Part shown: piece after piece, positions 1-9,029 of the stretch
Layout: each line of letters begins with the position of its first letter
Numbering within the stretch: position 1 is the stretch's first letter
Assembly (NCBI RefSeq): GCF_029894425.1
Contig: NZ_JARXYJ010000001.1
Span: forward strand, 8,204,501-8,268,500
Direction of reading: 5' to 3'
DNA length: 64,000 bases
Source: Streptomyces sp. SAI-127
Lineage (GTDB): Bacteria > Actinomycetota > Actinomycetes > Streptomycetales > Streptomycetaceae
Program-made: the position numbers and the translations under genes
Notes under the pieces: model-generated
Seen by the model: only the letters and a program-made list of their open reading frames with translations
The model's database searches: none
What the model was told of the DNA's origin: nothing

Positions 1-1032
1 GCGATCGCCAGCGCGAGGACCACCAACCCCGCGATCAGGACGGCGGCCGTGCGGCGGTTGCGTTCCGGGGGCCCGGAGGTCGTGACGGGGGTGGAGGCCG
101 GCGTGGGCGCGGGACGGTATGGGCTCGTCGGCGGCTCCTGCGGGAAGGGCGCCGCCATGGTCGGTGCGTACGGCGCCCCCTGCACGGCGTCCGCCCGGGG
201 CGTGCCCCCGGCCCCGATGATCCGCAGCTCCTGCTCGGCCCGGTCGGCCGGCAGGCGCTCCGCCGGATCCTTGCGCAGCAGCCCCTCGATCACCGGGGTG
301 AGCGGGCCGGCCCGGTACGGCGGCGGCAGCTCCTCGTCCACGATCGCGCGCAGGGTGCTGAGCGGGGTGGTCTGCCGGAAGGGGGAGTTGCCCTCGACGG
401 CGGCGTACAGCAGCACGCCCAGCGACCACAGGTCGGACTCCGGCCCCGGAGTGCGCCCCAGCGCCCGCTCCGGGGCGAGGAACTCGGGCGAGCCGATGAC
501 CTCGCCGGTCATCGTCAGCGCCGAACTGCCCTCGACCTGGGCGATGCCGAAGTCGGTGAGCACCACGCGGCCGTCGTTCGACAGCAGTACGTTGGCGGGC
601 TTCACATCCCGGTGCAGCACCCCGGCCTCGTGCGCGGCCCGCAGCGCGGAGAGCACCTCGGCGCCGATGTGCGCCGTCCGCTGCGGGCTGAGGGGGCCCT
701 CCGCGTCCAGGAGCTCGGCGAGCGAGATGCCGCGCACCAGCTCCATGACGATCCACGGGCGGCCGTCCTGGGTGGCCACGTCGTACACCGTCACCACGTT
801 GCGGTTGGCGACCCGCGCAGCCGCCCACGCCTCGCGCTCGAGGCGGGCGTACAGCCGCTCGACCTCGGACGTCGCCAGTCCGTGCGGCGCGCGCACCTCC
901 TTGACGGCGACCTCGCGGTGCAGCACCTCGTCACGGGCGCGCCACACGGTTCCCATGCCGCCCTCGCCGAGCGGGGACAGGAGTCGGTAGCGGCCCGCGA
1001 TCAGTCGTTCACTGCCCGGTTCTTCGGACACG
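1..1032 (-). CDS. serine/threonine protein kinase (N-terminal part, cut by window edge)
   Basis: Hanks-type Ser/Thr kinase of the bacterial PknB class. The frame reads into the window edge, so only the first 344 codons are seen. Visible motifs in order: glycine loop GEGGMG (about residues 22-27), ATP-anchoring lysine in VAVKEV (K44), catalytic loop HRDVKPAN, metal-binding DFGIA, and the ESDLWSLG stretch of helix F. A Pro/Ser-rich juxtamembrane linker and the start of a hydrophobic membrane segment (TAAVLIAGLVVLALAI) are followed by the edge. The start is GTG, chosen because GGGGGA lies just upstream; a nearby ATG is out of frame and stops at once. The substrate is unknown; any sensor domain would lie outside the window. 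Confidence 0.93.
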
Positions 1033-1103
1033 GGCGTCCCCCATTCGCATCCGGGCGAAATCTCCGCTCCGCGTGATGTTGCACGATTCTGTACAAAAGT
1101 AGC

Positions 1104-2936
1104 TCAGCCGAGTGCGGATGCCGCCCCCTTGAGCACCAATCCTGCCCCGAGAGCCACCACGACGAACGCCGACATCAGGGGCGCGGTCCTGCGCACCAGG
1201 GCGGTCATCGGGCTCGCGGCCAGGCGGGGGCGCCTGTCCAGCAGCCGTGTGACTCCACTGCCCAGCCTGACGACGGCGAATCCGGCCGCGGTCAGGGTCA
1301 GGGCCAGTCCGACGCCGTACGCCACGACCAGCAGCAGACCGAACCAGGCCTGTCCGAGCGCGGCGGCACCGACGAGCACGACGACGGCGGAGGGGCTGGG
1401 CACGAGACCACCGGCGAAGCCGAGGAGGATCGTGCCGCGGAGGGTGGGGGCGACGGCGTGGGTGTGGGTGAAGCCGCCGTGCGTGTGTTCGACGGTGTGG
1501 GGGTGGGGATGGGGGTGCGGGTGGTCGTGGTGGTCGTGAGCGTGGGTGTGACCGTGCCCGTGCGGGTGGTCGTGGGTGTGGGCGGGCACGGGGGCGTGCG
1601 TCCGGGGCTGAGCCCCTGCCGTCGCCGGGACTGCCGTCGCCGGGGCGGTCTCCGTGTGGGCGGCGACCAGGACCAGGGAGCGCTCTTCGGGCTTCCCGGC
1701 GTCGTGCGTGTGGGTGTGTTCGTGAGTGTGCCCGTGCCCGTGCGGGTGGTCGTGGGTGTGGGCGGGTGCGGGTGCGTGCGTCCGGGGCTGGGCCCCTGCC
1801 GTCGCCGGGGCGGTCTCCGTGTGGGCGGCGACCAGGACCAAGGAGCGCTCCTCGGGCTTCCCGGCCTCGTGCGAGTGGTCGTGAGTGTGCCCGTGCTGGT
1901 GGGCGCGGGTGCGCAGGGCCCGGCGCAGGAGCGTGATGCCCGCCGCGGTCACCAGCACCCCGCTCGCGATGCCCAGCCAGGCGATCACCGAGGGGGCCGC
2001 CGCCGAGCCGGCCGTGACGAGGAGACCCAGCGCGACCACGCCCAGGGTGTGGGTGACGGTCACGGAGGCGGCCAGCGGCAGGACGTCCTTCATCCGGGCC
2101 TTGCCACCGCGAGCCGCCGCCACCGCGGCCATCAGGGTCTTGCCGTGCCCCGGGGCCAGTGCGTGCATCGCGCCGAGGACGACCGCGATGAGCAGGGCGA
2201 GCGCCGCGAAGCCGACGGTGAGGTCGTGCCGGGCGACCAGGGAGTCCAGGGCGCGGGTCCAGCGGTCGGCGCCGCGGGGCAGCACGGAGGCGGCGGGGGC
2301 GTCCGACTGCTCTTCCGTGAGGGCGGGACCGCCGGGCCGCACGCGCAGCGAGGCGGTCACGGTGTCGGCGGGGGAGGAGAGCAACTCCTGCGGGTAGGTG
2401 GTCAGTTCGTCCGAGACCGACTTCGTGGGCACGTCCGACTTCGTGAGCGTCGTCCGGTCGCCGCGCGCGGTGATCTCGCGCCAGCCGGGGCCGGAGTCGG
2501 TGCCCGCGCTGTGGAAGCCGAGAGAGACGGTGGCGTCCTCGGGCAGCGGGGCGGTCAGCCGGCACTCCACGCGGAGGGTGTCGAGGCCGGCCTGACCGGG
2601 ACGCACGCGCGCGTGGCCGGCCCGCACGGTCAGGGCGACCGTACGGCCGTCGACGGTGACCTTGCCGCCCTCCGCCGCCTTCCGGCAGCGCTGAGCGGCC
2701 CACTCGGTCATGCCGAGCCTCTCGATGTCCGGCTTGGCCTGGGTGGCCGGGATCTCGGCGAGGTCCTCGACATGGTCGACGTGGAGTACCCCGGGGCCGG
2801 CGACGAGACCGTCGTACCGATTGACGGTGAAGTTGCCGAGGGGGTGGGCGCTCGCGCTGCTGGAAGGGAGCAGCGCGAGCGCACAAGCCGCCGTCAGGAC
2901 GGCCGTGACGGACGCGAAGAGACGGCGGGGCCTCAC
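1104..2936 (-). CDS. NicO-type nickel/cobalt permease with His-rich loop
   Basis: Membrane protein of about 610 aa in the NicO/RcnA superfamily, which moves Ni/Co-type cations. It starts with a signal peptide (hydrophobic to about residue 30), then HPLGNFTVN and an extracytoplasmic domain, then membrane helices with the family motif MHALAPGHGKTL. A long histidine-rich loop separates the helices and carries a 55-residue internal duplication. The GTG start is preceded by AAGGAGG and overlaps the natural TGA of the upstream TPR gene (GTGA), the classic sign of translational coupling. In this sequence the upstream gene is frameshifted, so an uninterrupted frame joins both proteins (see findings). 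Direction of transport and exact metal cannot be read from sequence. Confidence 0.88.
   Translation of the reverse strand: MRPRRLFASVTAVLTAACALALLPSSSASAHPLGNFTVNRYDGLVAGPGVLHVDHVEDLAEIPATQAKPDIERLGMTEWAAQRCRKAAEGGKVTVDGRTVALTVRAGHARVRPGQAGLDTLRVECRLTAPLPEDATVSLGFHSAGTDSGPGWREITARGDRTTLTKSDVPTKSVSDELTTYPQELLSSPADTVTASLRVRPGGPALTEEQSDAPAASVLPRGADRWTRALDSLVARHDLTVGFAALALLIAVVLGAMHALAPGHGKTLMAAVAAARGGKARMKDVLPLAASVTVTHTLGVVALGLLVTAGSAAAPSVIAWLGIASGVLVTAAGITLLRRALRTRAHQHGHTHDHSHEAGKPEERSLVLVAAHTETAPATAGAQPRTHAPAPAHTHDHPHGHGHTHEHTHTHDAGKPEERSLVLVAAHTETAPATAVPATAGAQPRTHAPVPAHTHDHPHGHGHTHAHDHHDHPHPHPHPHTVEHTHGGFTHTHAVAPTLRGTILLGFAGGLVPSPSAVVVLVGAAALGQAWFGLLLVVAYGVGLALTLTAAGFAVVRLGSGVTRLLDRRPRLAASPMTALVRRTAPLMSAFVVVALGAGLVLKGAASALG
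1546..1875 (-). repeat. 165 bp tandem duplication in the His-rich loop of the permease
   Basis: Two adjacent copies, offset by 165 bp (for example CGGGCTTCCCGGC at 1688 and again at 1853), encode about 55 residues each. Each copy has the shared core GKPEERSLVLVAAHTETAP followed by HTHDHPHGHGHTH. The copies differ by a 15 bp VPATA-type insertion and a few substitutions. The repeat stays in frame and enlarges the putative metal-binding loop. Confidence 0.85.
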
Positions 2937-4388
2937 TTGGACGCCTCCTTGAGAACCTTGCGGGCCTCGCGGGCGCCGAGGGGAGAGAAAACCGGGGTTG
3001 AGCTTCAGGGCGGAGCCGAGATGACTCCTGCCTTCCTTCCGGTCGCCCGCGGCGAGTTCGATGATCCCGCGGTGGTAGAGGAAGGAGGCGTTGCGGTAGC
3101 CGGTGGCGGTGGCCTGCCGGGCGTACGGCAGGGCCTCCTTGTCGCGCCCGTTCACGTGCAGGGCCCAGGCGAGCGCGTCCGCGGTGTGCACGGTGTGCCG
3201 GCGCGCCCACTCGGCGCGGGCGGCGCGCAGGGCGGAGGCCTTGTCGCCGTGGTCGGCGGCGGCGAGCGCGGTGTCGAGGTCGGCGTTGACGCCGTTGGCC
3301 CGGGCGAGGGCCGTCCAGGCGTCCACGAGCGCGTACTGGTCCTTGGCCTTCGCCTCGTCGCCGTCGGCGCCCCGGTCCTCGTACAGTTCCCCGAGCCCGA
3401 CGAGCGGCCCGGGCAGCGGATACCGGGCCACGACGGCCTCCATGCCCTTGATCGCGGCGCTGCGGTCCCCGCTCGCGGCCTGGGCACGGGCCCGGCCCTC
3501 CAGAGCGGGAAGGTAGGCGTCGTCGGCGGCGAGGGCGCGCGCGTAGTCGGTCAGGGCGGTGTCGTAGTCGCCCTGGTTCCAGGCGAGCTGGCCCAGCGCG
3601 GTGGCCACGTAGGCGATGTCTCCCGGAGTGGTCGCGGTGGACAGGGCCCGCTCCAGGACCGTGCGGGCGGTACGGACGTCGCCGCGGAGCTCGTGGACGT
3701 ACGCGTAGCGGGTGAACACCGGGATGCCGGGCCGTCGTTCGTCGGCGAGGTCGGCGGCCTTCGACGCCTCGTCGTAGCGGCCGAGTTCGACGAGGGCGTC
3801 GATCCGGGAGGACAGGGCGCGCTCGCTGTAGGGGTTCTGCTTCAGCACCCGGTCGGCGTAGGCCAGGGCATCCTTGAAGTCGTGCCGGGCGGCGGCGAGT
3901 GCGGCGAGGCCGGCGAGCCCCTGCTCGTTGTCGGCCTTCAACTCGAGGGACTTCTTGAGCGCCTGCTGGGCCTGCGGATACCGGGAGGGATCACCCTTGG
4001 TCCGCGCCTGCTCGACATAGGCGAGTCCGAGGGTGGCCCAGCTGCCGAAGTCCTTGGGCTGACCGCGCAGATGGGCCTGAACGGCCCCGATGGCCGCGTC
4101 GAGGTCCCCACCGGCCATGAGTCCGGGCGAGACCGCCGACGACGAACTGGCCACGGTGGCGGTGCCACCGTCCCGCAGCGCCCCGAAGGCGATCGACCCA
4201 CCGGTCAGCGCGACCGCCAACAGAGCCGCACACCCGGCGAGTTGAACGGCCCGCCAGCGCCGCCCGGCCTCCGAGACCCGCCGCACGGCGGCGACCCTTT
4301 GATCCTCGGAGTCGGCAGAGGGCTCCACGGTCTCCGGCGATCCGCTGTGCTCGTTCTCGGGTGCGCTGTCGGTCGTAGACCCGGACAT
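2933..4388 (-). CDS. membrane-anchored tetratricopeptide repeat protein (one surplus base near its 3' end)
   Basis: The ATG start has GGAGAGGGC just before it. About 45 polar residues precede one membrane segment (AGCAALLAVALTGGSIAFGA), then TPR helices fill the rest, including GLAYVEQA, ALAYADRVLKQNPYSERAL and LGQLAWNQGDYDTALTDYARALAAD. It is probably a scaffold on the outer face. The span is 1456 bp, one base more than a multiple of three. Removing one T from a TTTT run (AAAA on + at 2988-2991) restores a C-terminus PGFSPLGAREARKVLKEASK and a TGA that overlaps the permease start. As given, the frame instead runs straight into the permease. It lies downstream of the DUF4331 gene on the same strand. 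Confidence 0.85.
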
Positions 4389-4422
4389 GCCCTCTCCTGA
4401 TTGGCTCGTGATCGTGTGGTGC

Positions 4423-4464
4423 GGCGCGGCCCGCACCGTGGGGGATGAGCGTGCGGGCCGCGCC
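4423..4464 (-). terminator. strong hairpin between DUF4331 and TPR genes
   Basis: Perfect 14 bp inverted repeat: GGCGCGGCCCGCAC at 4423-4436 pairs with 4451-4464 around a 14 nt loop. No T-tract follows, as is common in Streptomyces. It sits in the 111 bp gap after the DUF4331 stop, so it could terminate or attenuate read-through into the TPR/permease genes. Confidence 0.6.
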
Positions 4465-4499
4465 AGTGAAGGGGACTTGCAGGCTTTTCAGGGAGGCGC

Positions 4500-6035
4500 C
4501 TAGTACGCCCGTCGCCGCATCCGGCGCCACCACATCAGCGCGGCCCCGATGAGCAGGATCCCGGCCGCACCGGCGCCCGCGGAGCCCGCGATCAGGGTCA
4601 TGTCGTCCCCGGAGCCGGCGGCACCCGCCGGGGACAGCGCGTCCCCGAGCTGGTTGCGGACGTCGTTGCCCGAGGTCGTCCCCTTGGCGAGCGGCCCCCG
4701 GGAGCCCTCGGTCGGCAGGGCGACGTACGGGAAGGACTTCTCGAAGTCCTTGTCGTTCTTGTCGACGGCGTCACCGAGGTCGTTCTTGGACCCGACCAGC
4801 TCACCCTCGACGACCTGGAGCGACGCGTCGATCACGTCGTCCGTCAGCCGCCGTCCGTTCGGGAATCCGGCGTTGTCGCCATCAAGCACACCGAGCCGCT
4901 TCGGAGAATCGGTGGGCTTGATGGACGTGTTGAGGCGCAGTTCCTCCGCGGGGCGCACGTGGGGCGGCTGGTTCAGCCCCTTCACACCCTTGAGGAACAC
5001 GTCCACGAGGTCGTTGCGCGGCTCCTTCGGGGCGGGGATCTTGTAGATCGCCTCGATGAGCTTCGGCAGTTCGGGGTTGGTCACGTTCTTCAGGAACTGG
5101 GCGTCGTCCCACGGCGCGGACGCGTTGAACTTGTCCTTGTCCTTCAGCGGGTTGACGACCTCGTTGACGAGCGGGTTGCCCAGACGCGAGACCTGGGAGT
5201 AGTACCCCTGCGCGTTCTTGCGCTGGGTCGTCGACCAGATGCCCACGACCGGCTGGTGCGAGGACTCGGTGATCATGTCCGTCGGGACCTGCAGGGCGAT
5301 CGAGTTGACGTTGTAGCCCTTGAGCGTGTCGTTGCCGACCTCGGTGAGGTTCCCGCCGTACAGCAGGTCGAAGACGCGCAGGTCGGCGAAGAACGGGTCG
5401 TCGGCCTGGCCGGCGAACGACGTCGAGTCGTTGGGGAGCTTGTAGACCGCCTGGTCGCGCAGCTTCTCGTAGTTCGGCATGGAGGCCTTGCCGACGTTCG
5501 ACGGCGCCACCGGGATGTCGTCGGCGATCTTCGTCTTGTACTTGACCTTCTGGTTCTTCAGCTGGAACAGCTCGATGTCGTACGTCTGCGTGACGTTCAG
5601 GTCGGGGTCGTCGAGGCTCTCGACCGCGCCCGTGTTGTACAGGAACGACTTCTTGTTCTTGACGTGCGTCTTGAAGGTGAACCGGTACAGCAGCTCGCCC
5701 TGACCGTCACCGTTGTTGTCGATGTGGAGGTCGTACTGCGCGTCCTCGGCGAACTGGTAGAAGTTCGGGCCGCCGCCGGGCTCCTCGAAGGGGATCCAGT
5801 TGGCGACGATCGTCGTCGAGTCGGGCTTGTCGGGGCTGACGAACGCGTAGACGTCCGTGTTGTCGTACTGGGGGTCGCCCGAGATCAGCGGGGCCTCCCG
5901 GTGACTGGAGGCGGAGGCCGCCCCCGGTTCCAGCGTGGCCACACCGGCGGCTGCGAGCCCTCCGGCGGCCAGCGCAGCACATACGAGGGTCGCGAGACTC
6001 CTGCGTCCCGAGCCACTCCTGGAGATAGGTGTCAT
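4500..6035 (-). CDS. DUF4331 family secreted, membrane-anchored protein
   Basis: 511 aa. Signal peptide with a hydrophobic core (LATLVCAALAAGGLAAAGVA, about residues 14-33), then the family's opening motif SSHREAPLISGDPQYDNTDVYAFV, the DUF4331 domain over most of the length, and a C-terminal membrane helix with an Arg-rich tail (WWRRMRRRAY). It is therefore probably tethered to the outer face of the membrane. No LPXTG-like sorting signal is visible. The domain's function is unknown. It is divergent from the SigK-type sigma gene and preceded by a promoter resembling SigK-dependent promoters, so it is a likely SigK target. The ATG is preceded by GAGGACGG. Confidence 0.9.
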   Translation of the reverse strand: MTPISRSGSGRRSLATLVCAALAAGGLAAAGVATLEPGAASASSHREAPLISGDPQYDNTDVYAFVSPDKPDSTTIVANWIPFEEPGGGPNFYQFAEDAQYDLHIDNNGDGQGELLYRFTFKTHVKNKKSFLYNTGAVESLDDPDLNVTQTYDIELFQLKNQKVKYKTKIADDIPVAPSNVGKASMPNYEKLRDQAVYKLPNDSTSFAGQADDPFFADLRVFDLLYGGNLTEVGNDTLKGYNVNSIALQVPTDMITESSHQPVVGIWSTTQRKNAQGYYSQVSRLGNPLVNEVVNPLKDKDKFNASAPWDDAQFLKNVTNPELPKLIEAIYKIPAPKEPRNDLVDVFLKGVKGLNQPPHVRPAEELRLNTSIKPTDSPKRLGVLDGDNAGFPNGRRLTDDVIDASLQVVEGELVGSKNDLGDAVDKNDKDFEKSFPYVALPTEGSRGPLAKGTTSGNDVRNQLGDALSPAGAAGSGDDMTLIAGSAGAGAAGILLIGAALMWWRRMRRRAY

Positions 6036-6073
6036 GCCGTCCGTCCTCAGTCCAACTTGCCTGACGTCCGGTG

Positions 6074-6100
6074 ATTCGGAGTGGTGGTCGGGTCGGATTG
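6074..6100 (-). promoter_or_regulatory. candidate SigK-type ECF promoter for the DUF4331 gene
   Basis: On the minus strand CAATCC (6095-6100) and CCGAAT (6074-6079) are separated by 15 nt, about 38 nt upstream of the DUF4331 start. Mycobacterial SigK promoters have CCATCC and CCGAAT elements with 16-17 nt between them, so this is close but one or two bases short. The neighbouring SigK-type sigma gene supports the reading. Confidence 0.5.
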
Positions 6101-6182
6101 GTCGAATCTCAAAACTTCTTTTCTGCTGCTCGACCCGCGTTTTCGGCGTTCTGATCCGTAACCCCATCCGGAGGTGTGTTCG

Positions 6183-6785
6183 TTGCGAATACCTCGTGGG
6201 ACGGGACGGCCCAGGTGCGGCTTTGCGGGAGGGGGCGACGAGTTGGAAGCGGACGAGCTTCTGATGCTCGTGGCGGGCGGGGACCAGAAGGCATTCGAGG
6301 AGCTCTACGGGCTCGTGGCGGGGCCGGTGTTCGGGCTCGTACGGCGTGTGGTGCGTGATCCGGCGCAGTCGGAGGAGGTGTCGCAGGAGGTGCTGCTCGA
6401 ACTCTGGCGGTCCGCCGCACGCTTCGACCCGCGCCGGGGCAGCGCGCTGTCCTGGGTCCTCACCCTCGCGCACCGCCGCGCCGTCGACCGGGTGCGCAGC
6501 GCCCGCGCGGCCGGTGAGCGCGAGCAGCGCGAGGCACGCCGGTCCCACCACCCCGCCTTCGACCAGGTGACCGAGGAGGTCGAGGCGGGCCTCGAACGCG
6601 AGTGGGTGCGCCGGTGCCTGGAGCGGCTGACCGAACTCCAGCGCCAGTCCGTCACCCTCGCCTACTACGACGGCTACACGTACCGTGAAGTGGCCGAGCG
6701 GCTGTCACTGCCGCTGGGAACGGTGAAGACGCGGATGCGTGACGGACTGACCCGCTTGCGGGAGTGCCTGGGAGGTGTGGCATGA
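6183..6785 (+). CDS. sigK: ECF RNA polymerase sigma factor, SigK type
   Basis: About 200 aa. Region 2 (AFEELYGLVAGPVFGLV through LSWVLTLAHRRAVDRVRS) binds the -10 element, and region 4 (LTELQRQSVTLAYYDGYTY to LGTVKTRMRDGLTRLRE) is the HTH for the -35 element. The length is right for an ECF factor with no extra domain. The start is uncertain: TTG at 6183 has GGAGG eight bases upstream; TTG at 6243 also has a good site (GGGAGGGG) and would remove 20 weakly conserved residues. The stop overlaps the start of the anti-sigma gene (ATGA), so the two are translationally coupled. It is presumably held inactive by RskA. The gene symbol is by family and context. Confidence 0.88.
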   Translation: MRIPRGTGRPRCGFAGGGDELEADELLMLVAGGDQKAFEELYGLVAGPVFGLVRRVVRDPAQSEEVSQEVLLELWRSAARFDPRRGSALSWVLTLAHRRAVDRVRSARAAGEREQREARRSHHPAFDQVTEEVEAGLEREWVRRCLERLTELQRQSVTLAYYDGYTYREVAERLSLPLGTVKTRMRDGLTRLRECLGGVA

Positions 6786-7606
6786 GCCTCTTCCGCCGGG
6801 AAGATCTGCACTCCCTCGCGGCCCCGTACGCCCTCGACGCGCTGGAGCCCGCCGAGCGGGCCCGCTTCGAGAGGCACCTCAAGGACTGCGACAGCTGTGC
6901 GGCGGAAGTGCGTGCGCTGTCCGAGGACGCGGTACGGCTCGCGTGGTCGGCCGCCGCTCCGCCGCCGATGGCGATGCGCGACCGGGTGCTGGCCGCCGTA
7001 CGCACCATCCCGCAGGAGCCCGCCGTACAGCCGGAGCCGGCCCGAGCGCGGCCGGAGCCGGTGCGGGCCCGCAAGTCGCAGCTGCCGCCCCATGTCTGGG
7101 GCGCCCAGCCGCCGCCCAGGAAGCGTCAGAGGCGTCCCCTGTTCGTACCGTTCGCGACGGCCACCGCGGCCGCGGCTCTCGTCGTCGCCTCGCTGTTCGC
7201 CGTCCAGGCCAACCGGACACAGGACGAACTGGACGCGCAGAAGGCCCAGGCCAGTGAGATCGCCCACGTTCTCCAGGCCGCGGACGCAGCGGCGACCCGG
7301 GGGCAGGACGCACAGGGCCGAACGATCGGAGTGATCGCTTCCGTATCGGAGGGGCGCGCGGTCGTCACCCTGAGCGGATACAGCGCGCCCCCGAGCGGCC
7401 GCGTGCGCCAGCTATGGCTCATGCGCCCCAACGAGCAACCGCGCTCCCTCGGGCTCTTCGCCGCCGACACGCCCTTGGTCGCGACCGGACTCGACAAGTC
7501 CGCGACATCACTCGCTGTGACCGTCGAGCCCGACGGGGGCTCCCCGCAGCCCACTACCCAGCCAGTTGTCCAACTCGCCCTGAAATCGGTTGGATTCGGA
7601 GAGTAA
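6782..7606 (+). CDS. rskA: anti-sigma-K factor, RskA family
   Basis: 274 aa. The cytoplasmic N-terminus has the zinc-binding anti-sigma motif HLKDCDSC (H-x3-C-x2-C, about residues 33-40). A charged linker follows, then one membrane helix (TATAAAALVVASLFAVQA, about residues 125-142), a short coiled stretch (DELDAQKAQASEIAHVLQAA) and an extracytoplasmic RskA domain ending in QLALKSVGF. Family knowledge: such proteins sequester the sigma factor and release it after regulated proteolysis. Its 4 bp overlap with the sigma gene identifies the pair. The signal it senses is not evident. Confidence 0.92.
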   Translation: MSLFRREDLHSLAAPYALDALEPAERARFERHLKDCDSCAAEVRALSEDAVRLAWSAAAPPPMAMRDRVLAAVRTIPQEPAVQPEPARARPEPVRARKSQLPPHVWGAQPPPRKRQRRPLFVPFATATAAAALVVASLFAVQANRTQDELDAQKAQASEIAHVLQAADAAATRGQDAQGRTIGVIASVSEGRAVVTLSGYSAPPSGRVRQLWLMRPNEQPRSLGLFAADTPLVATGLDKSATSLAVTVEPDGGSPQPTTQPVVQLALKSVGFGE

Positions 7607-7732
7607 TCATGGAGGGGTCGTCAACACCCTTACGGGGAAGGTGAATCCTGTGACGCCGATACACGTGTGCCCCGACGGGGCGATAGGGTTACCCTGCCCG
7701 GGCCGGGTGGACTCGTACGGGTGGGGAGTGAC

Positions 7733-8002
7733 ATGGAACAGATAACAGTGCGCAGGGCGAGGGTCCCTGCGATCACCTGCGGGAGCAGCGCGACCAGTTC
7801 GCGCCTCGACCGCCATCTCTCGGTGCTGTCGGGACCTGCCGTCCCACAGCGAGAGGCGGCCGAGGCGACGTCACTGATGCGCGAGCTGACCGCGCGTGAC
7901 ACCGCCAAGCAGGAGCGCAGTGACAGGGGTGCGCGGGTGCGCCGCGTCTCGCTGTTCGCGCCTCTGCGCCGACTGCGCCGTTCGCTGTTCGGCGGGCGCT
8001 GA
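7733..8002 (+). CDS. small basic hypothetical protein
   Basis: 89 aa starting MEQITVRRARVPAITCGSSA and ending in an Arg-rich tail (RRVSLFAPLRRLRRSLFGGR). No domain recognised and no membrane segment. The ATG is preceded by GGGGAG. The tail could form an amphipathic membrane- or nucleic-acid-binding helix, but this is inference. A perfect AGGGT-T-ACCCT palindrome lies 38 bp upstream (7685-7695). Coding status rests on the start site, codon bias and a sensible length. Confidence 0.6.
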   Translation: MEQITVRRARVPAITCGSSATSSRLDRHLSVLSGPAVPQREAAEATSLMRELTARDTAKQERSDRGARVRRVSLFAPLRRLRRSLFGGR

Positions 8003-8246
8003 GCCGTACGGCTCGCCGGGCCCCCTGGGCTCGGACGTCCCGACCCGCGCTCGGCCGGTCGCACCACCCCGGCGTCGTGCTGCCCTCCCGTCCGTCATCC
8101 CCACGGCATGCAGCACGATCCAGGTGAGTTCGGTCGAGCGCGGGGTACGTCCCCACCTCAGTCCACAAGCACACCAGACGTGTCATGCACTCCGAGGTCG
8201 GCCCGGGCCCCGGCAGGGCCCGAACTCCCCTCCCGGCAAGAGGCGT

Positions 8247-9029
8247 TCAGCCCTCGCCGTGGGCGTAGCGCCGTACGGCAAGCGGCGCGAAGACCGCGAG
8301 CAGGACCGCACACCACATCAGTGACCCGGCGATCGGATGGGCCACCGGCCAGGCGGCGCCCTCCGGCACCGGGGCGTTGCCGAACAGGTCCCGCAAAGCC
8401 GTGGTCACCGCACTGATCGGGTTCCACTCGGCGAGGGTGCGCAGCCAGCCGGGCAGCCCCTCGGTGGGGATGTACGCGTTGGACAGCAGGGGCAGGACGA
8501 ACGTCGCACCGCCCAGCTGGCCGGCGGCCTCCTCGTTGCGGGTGAGCAGGCCGAGGAAGATGCCGATCCAGGTGGTCGCGAACCGGAACAGCAGCAACAG
8601 CCCCATGGCGCCCACCGCTTGCAGCGGGGACTTCTCGACGCGCCAGCCCACCGCGAGCCCCACCAGCAGGAACGGCACCATGCCGGCGGCGGTGACCATC
8701 ACGTCCGCGACCGACTGCCCCAGCGGTACGGCCGCCCGGCTGATCGGCAGGGTGCGCAGCCGGTCCGTCACGCCCCTATGGACGTCCTGGGCCGCCTGGA
8801 ACATCCCGGTCATGATGCCGTTCGCCGCCGTCGCCACCAGCAGGCCCGGCACCAGGAAGGACCGGTACTCCTCGCCCGGCATCGCCAGCGCGCTGCCGAA
8901 GACGTAGCCGAAGAACAGCAGCATGGTGATCGGCATGGTCTGGGTCAGGATCAGCAGCCCCGGGGTGTTCCGGACCCGTTGCAGCTGACGGCCCAGCATC
9001 GCGGTGCCGTCGTGGGCCAACGTGCTCAT
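8247..9029 (-). CDS. ABC-2 type transporter permease (DrrB-like)
   Basis: 260 aa integral membrane subunit with about six hydrophobic segments (for example MPITMLLFFGYVFGSAL, GLLVATAANGIMTGMF, LMWCAVLLAVFAPLAV) and the ABC-2 region motif FVLPLLSNAYIPTEGLPGWL. The start overlaps the ATPase stop by 4 bp (ATGA), so the pair forms one exporter. Family members export drugs such as daunorubicin or other hydrophobic compounds. The substrate here is unknown. Control is probably by the divergent TetR gene. Confidence 0.92.
   Translation of the reverse strand: MSTLAHDGTAMLGRQLQRVRNTPGLLILTQTMPITMLLFFGYVFGSALAMPGEEYRSFLVPGLLVATAANGIMTGMFQAAQDVHRGVTDRLRTLPISRAAVPLGQSVADVMVTAAGMVPFLLVGLAVGWRVEKSPLQAVGAMGLLLLFRFATTWIGIFLGLLTRNEEAAGQLGGATFVLPLLSNAYIPTEGLPGWLRTLAEWNPISAVTTALRDLFGNAPVPEGAAWPVAHPIAGSLMWCAVLLAVFAPLAVRRYAHGEG

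Noticed and set aside
49..990. 313-codon plus-strand frame
   Set aside because: Antisense to a kinase with intact GEGGMG, HRDVKPAN and DFG motifs.
1546..1875. Possible phage or IS repeat
   Set aside because: It is an in-frame coding duplication with no terminal inverted repeats or transposase.
1458..4400. A 980-codon open frame on the plus strand
   Set aside because: It is antisense to the TPR and permease genes, low complexity (Gly/Arg/Val), with no ribosome site; a GC3-bias shadow.
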